Both the position numbers and the translations under genes were made by a program. From contig VXBP01004441.1 of NCBI GenBank assembly GCA_013400115.1, forward strand, positions 1-64,000: 64,000 nt of DNA. The letters run 5' to 3'. The notes under the pieces were generated by a model, which made no database searches, was not told the origin of the DNA, and was given only the letters and a program-made list of their open reading frames with translations. The DNA is from Rhinopomastus cyanomelas (taxonomy: Eukaryota > Chordata > Aves > Bucerotiformes > Rhinopomastidae). Positions 43,791 to 54,052 of the stretch are shown here, piece by piece; positions within the stretch are counted from its first letter, which is position 1; the number at the start of each line of letters is the position of its first letter.

Positions 43791-44480
43791 AAGGCTTTTA
43801 TTTGTAAGAAAGTGCCAGCAAATACTTCCTTTCATTTGCAGTCCCTTCAGGTGCCTAAAGAGTTCTGATGGAGTTACATTTATTCAAAAGAAAGGGCTTT
43901 TTCACAGTTTATGCCAAGGACTTTATGGATAATTAATTGTAATGGAGACCATAGAGCCGAAAGCACTTTATTTGTGCTGTCATGTGCATTTGTGGCAGTA
44001 TTGAAATTGGTTTTCCTTTTATAGGTTATGTAGGAATTAGTTGATGGCTTGCTTGCATGTGAATGAGAACACATTTCCTGCATTCACTGTAGTGAGGGAT
44101 TTCCCACCGTAAAGCCATTACTATTTAATTGAGCAGATGGACTGCAAAAATATAATTGTTTAAATGAAGCATGTAGATTTGCTACAGCCAATAGCAAAAA
44201 TAGGTTATCAAGTTGGAATTCAGAATTTTCTGAACAGAAGTTTGGAGCTGCAGCAGTGAGACCTGAACTCTTCTGTAAGGGTTGTGTTTGCAATTGAACA
44301 ACAGAGCATCTGTTAAAAGGGGTTGGTGATGTTAGGTAATTCCCTTACTGACCCAGTAACTGTGGTGTGCTTTTTCTAAGCCACTTTTAGCCTGAAATAA
44401 GTAAGACCCCTTCACACACTTTGCCTTATAAACAAAGTCTTCATTTCACATTTGTTTGTAAATCTCAATGAAGTGAATAT
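43791..44480. other. Unrecognised AT-rich single-copy stretch
   Basis: No element is recognised. Confidence 0.35.
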
Positions 44481-44880
44481 TCACAGAATCACAGAACATT
44501 AAGGATCAATATTAGAAGGAACTTCTTCACAGTGAGGGTGACAGAGCACTGGAACGGGCTACTCTGGGGGGTTGTGAAGTCTCCTTCCCTGGAGATGTTT
44601 TAAAACCCACCTGGATATGTTCCCGTGTGACTAATATTGATGTGGAACCTCCTGTGTTCCAGCTCACACCCATTGCCCCTTCTCCTATCATTAGATACCC
44701 CTGAGCAGAGCCTGGCTCCATCCTCCTGACACCCACCCTTCACATCTTTATCAAGACAAATGAGGTCCCCCCTCAGTCTCCGTTTCTCCAAAGAGACCCA
44801 GCTTTGTCAGCATTTCCTCATCAGGGAGATGCTTCACTCCATTCATTGTCCTTGTGGCTCTGTGCTGGACTCTCTCCAGC
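44481..44880 (-). mobile_element. CR1 LINE copy, group A, with an internal inversion
   Basis: The minus-strand tail (TCACAGAATCACAGAACATT) runs to 44506. Bases 44507-44631 are the same family in plus orientation (AGAAGGAACTTCTTCACAGT to TCCCGTGTGAC). From 44632 to 44880 the minus orientation resumes at the adjoining consensus position. CAATATTA (44507-44514) and TAATATTG (44632-44639) are the same family bases present in both orientations. About 70 tail-side bases are lost. Confidence 0.93.
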
Positions 44881-44905
44881 ATATGTATATACTAATATAC
44901 ATATG
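44880..44905. repeat. Perfect 11-bp inverted repeat at a CR1 junction
   Basis: CATATGTATAT (44880-44890) and ATATACATATG (44895-44905) are exact complements around a 4-base loop. They sit at the 5' truncation point of the rearranged CR1 copy. Confidence 0.9.
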
Positions 44906-44917
44906 AATAGACGCTAA

Positions 44918-45050
44918 TGCCTGGATGAGTTTAAAAGATGCTTAGATGTAGTTGTTGGGGCATCTGGTTTAGGGGTGAACGCATAGAGTAGAGTTGATGG
45001 TTGGATTCAATGATCCCAGAGGTCTTTGCCTACCTGAATGATTCTATGAA
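44918..45050 (+). mobile_element. CR1 LINE 3' fragment, group B
   Basis: TGCCTGGATGAGTTTAAAAG to CTACCTGAATGATTCTATGA. It contains the last codons of ORF2 and the 3' untranslated region. Confidence 0.95.
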
Positions 45051-45779
45051 AACTACACCACCAAAAAGGTCTCATTTCTGCACAGCTCACTTTACAGATC
45101 TGTCATTAGAAGGTGCCAATCCATGATCACTCCACACAGGCAGAAGTTCTCCAAGCCTGATTTTGTTCTTAAATGCTGGACTGGAAGTAATCAAAGTGGC
45201 TACAAAAGTATTACCCTTGGTAAAGGTCCTCAGCTAAGATTTGAGCCCAGTTCAGTTTAGAACATGAACAGGCTGAGCCACGATTAGAACAGTTGAGGGA
45301 ACTGCATTCATGTCAAATAGGTAAAATGTACATAAAACAGTATAAAACTATAAATTCCATTTATAACCTTTGAAACCATTGGTAAATCCACTGAATTTTC
45401 TCTACTCTCTGAGGCTGGTTTTATTCTCATGGAAACCTACCTTGGGAGCTGTAAAGCCCAGGGGGTATTTTGAGGATGCTGGCCTTTTAGAAATGCTGCC
45501 GGTAGATCCTCTCGCCGAGAGCCGTGTCACCCTGGGTCAATCCAAGCAGCTTCAGAAGCAGAGAGCAGTCAGCTTGGACCCTGAGGGTAAAGGTGAGCAA
45601 GAAAATTCCAGAAGGCACCTTGTGTTTCTCAAATTGCTGTAGTGACGGCAGCGTGAAAAACTGTCCTCAAAGCCTGAGGGCAGCCGCGGACCTTTATCTC
45701 TCTGAAGAAATGTCTGAGCAGTGACAGAAGCCCAGCTCGACAGCTGAGGGTCGTTCCAGAGGCTTTGACTGCGCTCATC
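45051..45779. other. Single-copy stretch upstream of the CpG island
   Basis: No repeat is recognised. A 90-codon plus-strand frame (45370-45642) has no domain that I recognise. GC and CpG rise steadily toward 45780. Confidence 0.35.
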
Positions 45780-46114
45780 AGCGCTCATCCCTCCGAGGGA
45801 ACCGGCCCGAGGAGCAGGGCTGAGCCCCGGTAGGAGGGCTGGGCCCGGGGCGATGGGTGAGAGCGGCCGCAGGCGCTGGGAGCGCGGGAAGCGGCGGCAG
45901 AGGCCCTGCTGCGGCGCGACACCTGCGCGGGGAGGGACGGAGGGGAGAGCAGAGGGAAAAGGCGGGAAACGGCCAGAGCGGAGCCGCCCGGACTGCTGGA
46001 AGGGCCCCCGAGAGTGGGGAGTCGCCCCATAAACGCGAACTGGCAGACGTTGAGGTGAGCGGAGTAAATGAGGAGTAAGCGAGGCTCAGTGAGCGGTAAG
46101 TGAGGAGTAAGCCA
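45780..46114. promoter_or_regulatory. CpG island with two splice-donor-like sites, candidate promoter and first exon
   Basis: By hand count there are about 35 CpGs in some 360 bases (45781-46140), in a window where CpG is otherwise rare. Words include GCGGCCGC-like GAGCGGCCGC and GCGGCGCG. On the plus strand, TGAG|GTGAGC (GT at 46055) and GCG|GTAAGTGAG (GT at 46096) are close to the donor consensus, as expected at the end of a non-coding or coding first exon. The 73- to 209-codon frames across it are compositional. Confidence 0.5.
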
Positions 46115-46489
46115 GCGCTTGGGGCTGGCGGTGCTGTCAGATGCAGCAGGGCAGCGGCCTGAGGGCAAACAGGGGCTTCCGAGACAGGCTTGGAGAGACT
46201 CTGGGTGCTCAAGGGAGGGGGAAAGGCCCAGGAGGGCTGGCGGGGAGGCTCGAACAAGAGGAGGAGGCTGGGGAAGGAGTCGTGGAGTGGTTCCTCCTGT
46301 GCAGGGAGCGGGAATTAATCGCAAAGGTGAAGTAAACCCAGGCACTTTGTCATACAAACCGCCCTGCTGGCTGTCACACAGGGAACTGGGCTCACAAAAG
46401 GGTGCAGAGGACACAAGCTGGGGGCGAGTGCTGGAGGGGGATGAGGCTGGACAGGCTGTATCGATGTCTGTGTTTCAGTGGAGCCTAGT
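46115..46489. other. G-rich downstream flank of the CpG island
   Basis: Purine-rich plus strand (GAGGAGGAGGCTGGGGAAGG) with falling CpG density. It would be the start of an intron if the donors at 46055 or 46096 are used. No repeat is recognised. Confidence 0.4.
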
Positions 46490-46769
46490 GAAGGGTCCTG
46501 TGTTTGGGCCACAACAATCCCCTGCAGTACTACAGACTGAGGGCAGGGTGGTTGGAGAGCAGTCTGGTAGAGAGGGACCTGGGGGTTCTAATGGACAGGT
46601 GGCTGAACAGGAGCCAGCAAGGTGCCCAGGTGGCCAAGAAGGCCAATGGCATCTTGGTCTGGATCAGAAACTGTCCAGCAGGAGTGGGGAGGTGATCCTG
46701 CTCTGTCAGGGGGATTGGACTAGATAACCTTTTGAGGTCCCTTACAATCCCTGATGTTCTGTGATTCAT
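46490..46769 (+). mobile_element. Mosaic CR1 LINE copy (group B 5' part joined to group A tail)
   Basis: Bases 46490-46693 (GAAGGGTCCTGTGTTTGGGC, AGGTGGCTGAACAGGAGCCA, ACTGTCCAGCAGGAGTGGGG) follow group B. At GGTGATCCTGCTCTGTCAGG (about 46691) it changes to the group A 3' untranslated region and tail. The shared bases at the switch are GAT or slightly more. ORF2 between is absent. Confidence 0.9.
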
Positions 46770-47079
46770 CCAGCTGCACAGAAGATGTTAGCAGGGAATT
46801 CAAAAGATGGGTTTGATGCACCATGCTTTGCAGAGAAGTCACACAACACAGGATCCCAAAGACCTGCTGCTAGGCAACAAAAAATTACAAGGCAGGTCAC
46901 TGGAGAGACTGTAGCTGGCATTGATGTAGCAATGGGAATTCAGCATCAGAGACAAGTACTGACACTTCTTGATGTAGGAGAACAGATGGGAGGACAAACT
47001 TATTTGGTCTGGTAAGCATATTTAAGGAGAATGTCTAACTCCCTAAGACAGAACAGTCTACTACTTGGTAACTTTCTTA
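46770..47079. other. Unrecognised single-copy stretch
   Basis: About 310 bases. A plus-strand frame of 84 codons carries no motif. Confidence 0.35.
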
Positions 47080-47626
47080 GTATCTCGTGCCCTGGTGAGA
47101 CCACATGTGGAATGTCCTGTCCAGTTCTGGGCCCCTCAGTTCCAGAAGGACGCAGAGCTGCTGGAGAGAGTCCAGCGCAAAGCCACAAAGGCGATGAAGG
47201 GAGTGGAACATCTCCCTGATGAGGAAAGGCTGAGGGAGTTGGGTCTCTTTAGCTTATAGAAAAGGAAACTGAGGGGTGACCCTGTTAATGTTGATAAAGA
47301 TGTGAAAGGTGGGTGTCAGGAGGATGGAGCTGGGATCTACTCCATGGCATCTAATGATAGGAGAAGGAGCAATAAGTGTGAGCTGGAGGTTCCAGATCAA
47401 TATGAGAAGGAACTTCTTCCCACTGAGAATTACAGAGCACTGGAAAGGGTTGCCCAAGGGCGTTGTGGAGTCTCCTTCTCTAAAGATGTTTAAGACCCAC
47501 CTGGCCATTTTCTGGATGTGTATCACAGAAAGATGTGTGACTGGATGTAGGGGATCCTGCTGTGGCAGGGGGATTGGACTAGATGATCTTTTGGGGTCCC
47601 TTCCAGTTCCTAATGTTCTGTGATTC
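47080..47626 (+). mobile_element. CR1 LINE fragment, group A
   Basis: From CTCGTGCCCTGGTGAGACCA to TAATGTTCTGTGATTCA. The LVRPHVE-type block is present at its start (47065-47259 frame), followed by a stop near 47257. A small insertion near 47515-47535 lengthens the end of ORF2 (TGTATCACAGAAAG between GGCCATTTTCTGG and TGTGTGACTGG). Confidence 0.96.
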
Positions 47627-48771
47627 ACTCGAGATTTTAATTAAGAAAAAAATGTATTTCACTGTATGAGCTGTCTTCTTCCCTATTTGCATTGTAGTGG
47701 GAGGGGGAAATCCCATAGAGATTAACCCTATGTCTTATTCTGTGGCTGCTTCTGATACCAGAAGTCAGTCATTTTCTAGGCCTTTACTTAGAGCTGGTTT
47801 CTCCAAAGAGCATGTCTGTTAAAAATGTTAATAATTTACTGTTTTCTCCATCATATTTTCTCTCCTGCTGCTTTACAAAAACTAAATGATTGGAAGATAA
47901 AAATAGGAAACTCATGATGCAGTGACAAACACGAGTGTTACGGTGGTAAAGGTTCCAGGAAGACAGGAACATTGTGTCGTCTTGTTTGTATTTCATTTGG
48001 GCTGGTACTAAATGAAGGGGCTGCAAATGATCTCTCTGTTAGGAGTTGAGCAATTAACGCCGGCCACATCAGAAGGGAAGCAGAGATTAACTGAATAGAT
48101 GCTTGCATATGGCTCAAGCGATATCTTTATATGAAACAAATAGAACAAGAAGTGATGCTCAAGTCTTCTGCTGTTTTTAATAGAGATTGTTCGAGGAACA
48201 CTTGATTGTCTCAGTGAGGAGATCCTTTGGCAGTCCCGGGCCTGTGACCTCTCTCTCATAATGAAAACAGCTTACAGACAGAAGTAATTTAATTAACACG
48301 CTTTGTAATTATTTTCGTGGTGTGGCAGTGCAGTCTGGCAGCTGGAAGGAGCCCGGTGAACTGAGTGCTGTGTGACTAATGAGCTGTCTGTGGAACATCT
48401 GCAGCTGGAATACCTGCATCTCCACTGAAAATAGTCTGGGAACCTGAGCCTTTAATGAAACTTCAGCCTGCAGAGCTCGAAAAGGTTATCCTGTCATTTC
48501 TGCTACTGGCTGCTGGCTTGTTTTTCACCTTTCCTTTGTGCTTGGATAAGCCTGATCTGCCACAGTCCACTCAAGTTGCACTCTGTCTAATTTTTCATAA
48601 CTGGAAACTCAATTCAAAGAGCTGGTCTTTAGACAATGATGCTGTGCTGATTCCAGGGGTTAGGTTTTTCAGGCTTTTTTCTAGCATCATTTTATTTCAG
48701 TGAGTTCTTTGAAATGACATTAAAGTAATAATTTCTACTCCTTAATCACCAGGCTTTAAAACAATAATAAA
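47627..48771. other. Long CR1-free stretch, candidate conserved non-coding DNA at 48020-48340
   Basis: The segment 48020-48340 is non-repetitive and AT-rich with GAGCAATTAACGC, ATATCTTTATATGAAAC and AAGTAATTTAATTAACACG words. It has the look of a developmental enhancer-type conserved element. Alignment to other birds would decide. No exon is recognised. Confidence 0.35.
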
Positions 48772-48820
48772 AATCACAGAATCGCAGAACATTAGGGTTA
48801 GAAAAGATCATCTAGTCCAG
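48772..48820 (-). mobile_element. CR1 LINE 3' tail, group A, about 50 bases
   Basis: ATCACAGAATCGCAGAACAT to AGATCATCTAGTCCAG, ending there. TAAAAATCA before it and TAAAATCA after it could be the remains of a short target duplication. Confidence 0.88.
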
Positions 48821-49276
48821 TGTAAAATCATTTGATGTCTTGACGCCTTCCACTGTGTGTTTCATATACTGTGCTGCAGGCTGTACTGGTGTCAAAGATA
48901 ACTGGTTACCCAGTGACTGTGGTGGTAGAGGCTGTGTCTGTAACTGAGAGAGATGCCTTCTTGCTTTCCCAGGAATTATTGTGAACAGCCTTGCATACAT
49001 TAGCTTCCCATCATACCGCTGTAGTTAGATAGCTATTTCAGTTTTGGGTGCTTGTAACCGAGAAGAGCAGCTATCTGACAGTTTGAGGATGCGGTGCGTC
49101 AAGATTTCATTTCAGTGCCAGTGTGACTGTGGCATTACATTAATATCTGTTTGTGAGAGATCGATCAGCACAACAGAGCTTGAGCTCAGAAAATGTCATC
49201 TGTGAACACAGTGCAGGAACTGAATAACTCAGGCTGCTCAAAAGCTGAGGAAATACGAGGTACATTTTCAAACACT
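48821..49276. other. Unrecognised single-copy stretch
   Basis: No element is recognised. Confidence 0.35.
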
Positions 49277-49624
49277 GATGGTGGGGAAAGGCTGAGGGAG
49301 TTGGGTCCCTTTAGCTTGGAAAAATGGAGACTGAGGAGTATGTTGATAAATACGGGAAGGATGAGTGTCAGGTGAGAGGACAAGGGGCGATGGTTATGAG
49401 CTGGAACAGAGGAGGTTCCACATCAACATGAGATTCTTCCTGATGAGGGTGACAGAGCCCTGGAAGGGGCTGTCCAGGTGGTTGTGGAGTCTCCTTCTCT
49501 GGAGATGTTTCACACCCTCCTGGCCATGTTCCTGTGTGACTGGATCTAGGGGATCCTGCTGTGGCAGGGGCATTGGACTGGGTGATCTTTCGAGGTCCCT
49601 TCCAGTCTCTGATGTTCTGTGATA
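49277..49624 (+). mobile_element. CR1 LINE fragment, group A, with several small deletions
   Basis: GGTGGGGAAAGGCTGAGGGA to TGATGTTCTGTGATA. It lacks the GGTGACCTCATTAA block and, after GAGTGTCAGG, the GGAGCCAGGCTCTGCTC block. The ORF2 frame is broken more than once. ACATTTTCAAACACTGA before it and ATATTTTTAAAACATGA after it agree at 12 of 17 bases, a weak target-duplication candidate. Confidence 0.95.
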
Positions 49625-50627
49625 TTTTTAAAACATGAAAACATAAGGAAAACATGCCATTCCTGTATTATTACTTGTTAGTGTAACTGAATCTGATCGC
49701 CAAAGGTTACTTGTTTTAAACGAAAAGAACAAGGTGCTTCAAGTCAGTTGCAGCCATTATTAAATGTCAGCACCTAGGACTCTTAACTTACATATTTATC
49801 AGTGCTAAGTGCCTTCTTTTGACTGCATTTTAAGAATCAGAAATAACCTCTCAAGGATTTTATTAGCACCCTGTAAATCTTAATATAATGCAGATTTTAT
49901 TCCTGAAGAACACAGCTTGAGTGATTTATAGGGTGAACCTCAGTCAGCTCAGCAAACACACTGTGTGCTGCAAGTTCCTTTTGAAAAGCAAATACTGATG
50001 TGTTATCAAATACTCGTAAAGCTTGCAATCATGAACCTATCTGGTGCTGTTAGCTAATCAGAATTGATCCTCCATGGGCAGTATTTCCAGATAAGGTTTT
50101 ACTGAATGGCATGTTTATGGCTTTTGTAAGCCACTAGCCATCGTCTTTGTTTGGGATTCACAAACAGGAACAAACCCCTTAAGAATACAGACATCCTCCT
50201 CTGCAAATGAATTGAAAAATTCAATTTCATTGTTAAATGGATTGACTGAACAGGAAAACTCTTAAATTTAAGTGCTTCAGCAGTCGTGTCCAATGGTGTA
50301 CACTGGTTTTCAGCTTTTCAGCTCCTCCTAGAAAGCTTAAACCTACAGCCTGCAGTTAAACAAAGGATAGAGGGGAGAAGTGTACTACAATATTTTAATC
50401 TTATTTTCTTTCTTACGGAAAAGTTAGGAACTAGTAGGGACTTGGTAATCACGGCGTCATCCTACCCACTGATTTTATACGGCTTGGGGGTGGGGGGCGT
50501 CCCCTTGCTTAACCCTGAAAAGGAACATGAAAAATTTAAGTATTCAATAAGTGGTTGGAAGTGAATGGCTTCCTCTCATTGCCACTTTCTGAGGGTCTTA
50601 AAAAAATTAATGGTTCTTCTGTGTTTC
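49625..50627. other. Unrecognised AT-rich single-copy stretch
   Basis: About 1 kb with no recognised repeat or exon. A short G-rich patch (GGGGGTGGGGGGCG) lies at about 50487. Confidence 0.35.
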
Positions 50628-51032
50628 ATAGAAACACAGAATCTTTCAGGTTGGAAAAGACGCCTGGGATCATGGAGTCCAACCATCAGTCCTACTCTAC
50701 AAGGTCACCCCTAAACCACATCCCCCAACACCACATCTAAGCATCTTTTAAACTCATCCAGGATAGAGACTCAACCATCACCCTGGGCAGCCCAGTCCAG
50801 TGCCTGACCACTCTCTCCAGGAAGAATTTCTTCCTGATGTCCAATCTAAAACTCCCCTGTTGGAGCTTGAAGCCCTTCCCTCTGGTTCTGTTGCTGATGA
50901 CCTGTGAGAAAAGACCAGCACCAACATCTCTACAATGTCCTTTCAGATATTTGCAGAGAGCGATGACGTCTCCCCTCAGCTTCTTCTTCCTCAACCTAAA
51001 CAGCTCCAGCTGTCTCAGTCTCTCCAAGCCCC
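50628..51032 (-). mobile_element. CR1 LINE fragment, group B
   Basis: Tail at the left (CATAGAAACACAGAATCTTT). The minus-strand ORF2 frame is open 51051-50737 (104 codons), from L-E-R-L-R-Q-L-E-L-F to a premature end before D-V-V-L-G-D-L-V. It shows the R-G-D-V-I-A-L-C-K-Y-L-K-G and R-T-R-G-K-G-F-K-L-Q-Q-G blocks. Confidence 0.96.
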
Positions 51033-51700
51033 TATTCAATAAATATTCCAAACTATTAGTGCAATTTGGCCCATATTAAAAAGTAGTAATTTTAGTGAGA
51101 TTTGATAAGGAAATCACCCTTATTAAGGCTCTGTGAATAATTACCCCAAGTGATTTATCTCTGTTTAATAGTACAGCCACACACCTATCTCCAATGTGTA
51201 TTCTCATTATTAAAGACTCTTAGTACAAATATTTAAATATCTAATAATTGGAGACTTGACATTTATTAGAATGTAGGGCTGGATAGAGCTTAATAATGCT
51301 TTGAATATAACCTGACAGCATTAAAAAGTGTATTAATTCCATTGTCGGAATGCTTTAAAGGAAAATAATAGATACAGCTTGGGTTTTCGCTATTTTTCTT
51401 CCTGCTTCCAAGTCTAGACTGAACTGTTCATACAAAGATTAACATTTGCTCAAGCATTTAGAACAAAAAAAAGAATATGAAATCCTAATGAATTCATTCC
51501 CCTCATGAGTGCAGAGAAACACAGAAATTAATTTAGATAGTAATAATTTCTGTAAGTGTTTATGGTCTGTGTTAGAAGAAGTGTGAAATGTGCCTAGCTG
51601 ATTGCTGGGTAGGTAAACAAAGAGATTCTTCAATCTGGAAAATCTTACAGCAGAATCATGTAAGATAAAGATTAGGATAAAGTCCTTCTGCTTTACCTTC
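51033..51700. other. AT-rich single-copy stretch, candidate conserved non-coding DNA
   Basis: The segment 51060-51400 is AT-rich, complex and repeat-free (AATAATTACCCCAAGTGATT, TAAATATCTAATAATTGG, GTATTAATTCCATTGT). It is a candidate by texture only. Confidence 0.3.
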
Positions 51701-52067
51701 TCGAAAAAAAAAGAGACTGAGAGGTGACTTCATTAATGTTTATAAATAAGTGAAGGGTGGGTGTCAGGAGGATGGAGCCAGGCTCTGCTCAGGGGCACCT
51801 AATGACAGGACAAGGGGCAATGGGTGTGAGCTGGAACACAGGAGGTTCCACATCATTACAAGAAGGACCTTCTTCCTGGTGAGGGTGACAGAGCCCTGGC
51901 AGGGGCTGCCCATTGGGGTTGTGGAGTCTCCTTCTCTGGAGACTTTTCAAATCTGCCTGACCATGTTCCTGTGCCACTGGATCTAGGGGATCCTGCTGTG
52001 GCAGGGGGATTAGCCTGGATGATCTTTCAAGGTCCCTTCCAATTCCTAAAGTTCTGTGATACTGTGA
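51701..52067 (+). mobile_element. CR1 LINE 3' fragment, group A
   Basis: TCGAAAAAAAAAGAGACTGA to AAAGTTCTGTGATACTGTGA. The ORF2 tail is uninterrupted at 51750-51986, ending L-C-H-W-I, TAG. Confidence 0.97.
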
Positions 52068-52364
52068 CCTTGCCATCCAAACAGCAACTTGTTCTGCAAC
52101 TTGTGGCGAACACTTAGAGTTATATTGAGAGATGACTTCTAGGGACAGGAGAAGTGCTTGCCTGTGTGCAAATTTCTCACCTAAAAGGCAATTAAAAAGC
52201 AGAGAGGAGTTAGTCTTTGTGGCTTCATGTTTGCGCAAGTGCTTCTCTAAAGCCAGGTGGCAGCATTAGTTTCTAAGAGAGACAAGGAACCTGTGTTTGC
52301 AGTTAGGGCTGCTCTGAGCTTTGTACAGGGATTAATCAGTCTGCATCTCACTCTGGAGTGAACT

Positions 52365-52578
52365 GTTCACAGAACATTAGGGATTTGAAGAGGCCTTGAA
52401 AGATCATGCAGTCCAGTCCCTCCACCACAGCAGGATCATCTAGACCCAGTCACACAGGAACATGGCCAGGCGGGTTTGAAACGTCTCCAGAGAAGGAGAC
52501 TCCACAACACCCCTGGGGCAGCCCTTGCCAGTGCTGTGTCACCTTCACCGTGAAGATGTCCCTTCTCATATTTATGTT
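52365..52578 (-). mobile_element. CR1 LINE 3' fragment, group A
   Basis: Tail at the left (GTTCACAGAACATTAGGGAT), truncated after CCCTTCTCATATTTATG. One G has moved in the CCCCTGGGGCAGCCCTTG block, which shifts ORF2. Confidence 0.95.
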
Positions 52579-53069
52579 TTCTTTAAAATACTCTCAGGCT
52601 CCATTCAGTGTATATTAGGATGGCATAGGATGAGTCACAGACCTTGCTGATTTCCCTGCAAGCGTAGGAGAGAACAATACATTTCTTGCAACAACGTGAA
52701 TTCATCACTGACCCATGTGTGTGAGACTGTGGAATCCCAAGAAGCTTATGTGGTGATTTCAAGGGATCGTGAAGAGCAAGCACACAGTCTCCTAATGAAT
52801 ACAAGCTGAAATTAGCTAAAAGGACTGAAGTCGAAGTTGGGAGCTAAAATTCCGGTTGAATGACAGAATCCCAGTTAACCTGTAGTATAACACAAGCGCT
52901 TGTAACGTTAGTACTTCATCACATCAGTTTTCTGTCTTCCGTACAGTGTGACCCCAATTTATTCCTAAGCACCTATATGTAGCTTCCAATTCAAAAGGAA
53001 ATTGGAACGAGCATTTGATGGTAAACAGTAAGCCTCCTTGGAAACCCTTTTTCTAAGGGGCATGAAAAG
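52579..53069. other. Unrecognised stretch with a 12-bp palindrome
   Basis: ACAAGCGCTTGT at 52892-52903 is a perfect palindrome. Nothing else is recognised. Confidence 0.35.
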
Positions 53070-53128
53070 GGGCTGGGCTGATGATCCCAAGGGTCTTTTC
53101 CAACCTGGAGGATTCTGTGATTCTGTGC
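53070..53128 (+). mobile_element. CR1 LINE 3' tail, group B
   Basis: GGGCTGGGCTGATGATCCCA, then CCAACCTGGAGGATTCTGTG and ATTCTGTG. Only ~60 bases remain. Confidence 0.88.
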
Positions 53129-53577
53129 TATTGCTTGGAGGTTGTGCTCTCTGGAGGCTTATGTCAGAAGGGCACTTGTCTTATTACCCTACACGTGTCA
53201 TAACACTCAATATATGTGAGAAATCATGGTAAAATACTTAATGAACAAATGAAATGCAGGCGATGGGCGTGCTCTACACGAGCGTGTAAAACATGCATAC
53301 AGTGCACAATCCTGAAGTCAGTGCAACAGAAGCTAGGGTTTGCATGGCCTGCTTTGAACATCAGCTCTTGAAAGGGTATTTTCTCAAGAAGTCATCAAAT
53401 TGTGGTGTTTTGTTTGGCAGGAAGAGGGAAATGTAACAGTGCTAGTGGTGGAGAAGGCTGAGTCTGCAGTGACGGATTTATGGGGGTTTTTCATTAGTCT
53501 CAAAAATATCTCCTTTGAAAATTTTTACTTCCGCCTGGATATTTAAGTCCCTAGGTCCTCAAAAGCTTAAATAGAGG
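53129..53577. other. Unrecognised single-copy stretch
   Basis: No element is recognised. Confidence 0.35.
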
Positions 53578-53721
53578 AATCCCTGCAGAATAAAAGGTTA
53601 GAATATTATTTTTCCATTTAAAGCTCTGTTTCTTCTCCAGCTCCAAAAGGGAACTGCAGGTGTACTTGCAGGGCTTAATCTTGTTATCTACATGACTGAC
53701 CTGAAGAGAAGTGAGGCTCAC
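53578..53721 (+). repeat. Left copy of a ~145-bp direct repeat flanking a CR1
   Basis: Begins AATCCCTGCAGAATAAAAGG and ends GAAGTGAGGCTCAC. The right copy is at 53905-54052. I count 12 substitutions and one 4-base insertion between them. The left copy ends exactly where the CR1 tail begins (they share the bases CAC). Confidence 0.95.
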
Positions 53722-53904
53722 AGAACATTAGGAATTTGGAGGGACCTCAAAAGATCATCCTGTCCCAGACCCCTGCCACAGCAGGATCCCCTAGATCCAG
53801 TTGCACAGGCGGATTTTAAACATCTCCAGAGAAGGAGACTCCACAACCCCCCTGAGCAGCCCCTTCTAGTGCTTTGTCACCCTCACTGGGGCGAAGTTCC
53901 TCCT
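53719..53904 (-). mobile_element. CR1 LINE 3' fragment, group A, inside a ~145-bp direct repeat
   Basis: Tail at the left (CACAGAACATTAGGAATTTG), 5' truncation after GGGGCGAAGTTCCTCCT. It lacks about 20 bases around the ACAGGAACATGTCCAGG block. It fills exactly the interval between the two flanking repeats. Confidence 0.95.
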
Positions 53905-54052
53905 AATCCCTGCAGAATAAAAGGTCAGAACATTACTTTTCCATTTAAAGCTCTGTTTCTTCTGCAGCTCCAGAAGAGAACTGCACTTGTACTTACTTGC
54001 AGGGCCTAATCTTGTTATCTACATGACTGACCTTAAGAGAGGTGAGGCACAC
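53905..54052 (+). repeat. Right copy of a ~145-bp direct repeat flanking a CR1
   Basis: Begins AATCCCTGCAGAATAAAAGG directly after the truncated CR1 end and finishes GAGGTGAGGCACAC. The extra TTAC (within GTACTTACTTGC) is its only indel relative to the left copy. Confidence 0.95.

Noticed and set aside
45785..46414. 209-codon minus-strand frame across the CpG island
   Set aside because: Pro/Ser/Ala/Leu-rich composition follows GC content; other frames are open over the same bases, and no domain is visible.
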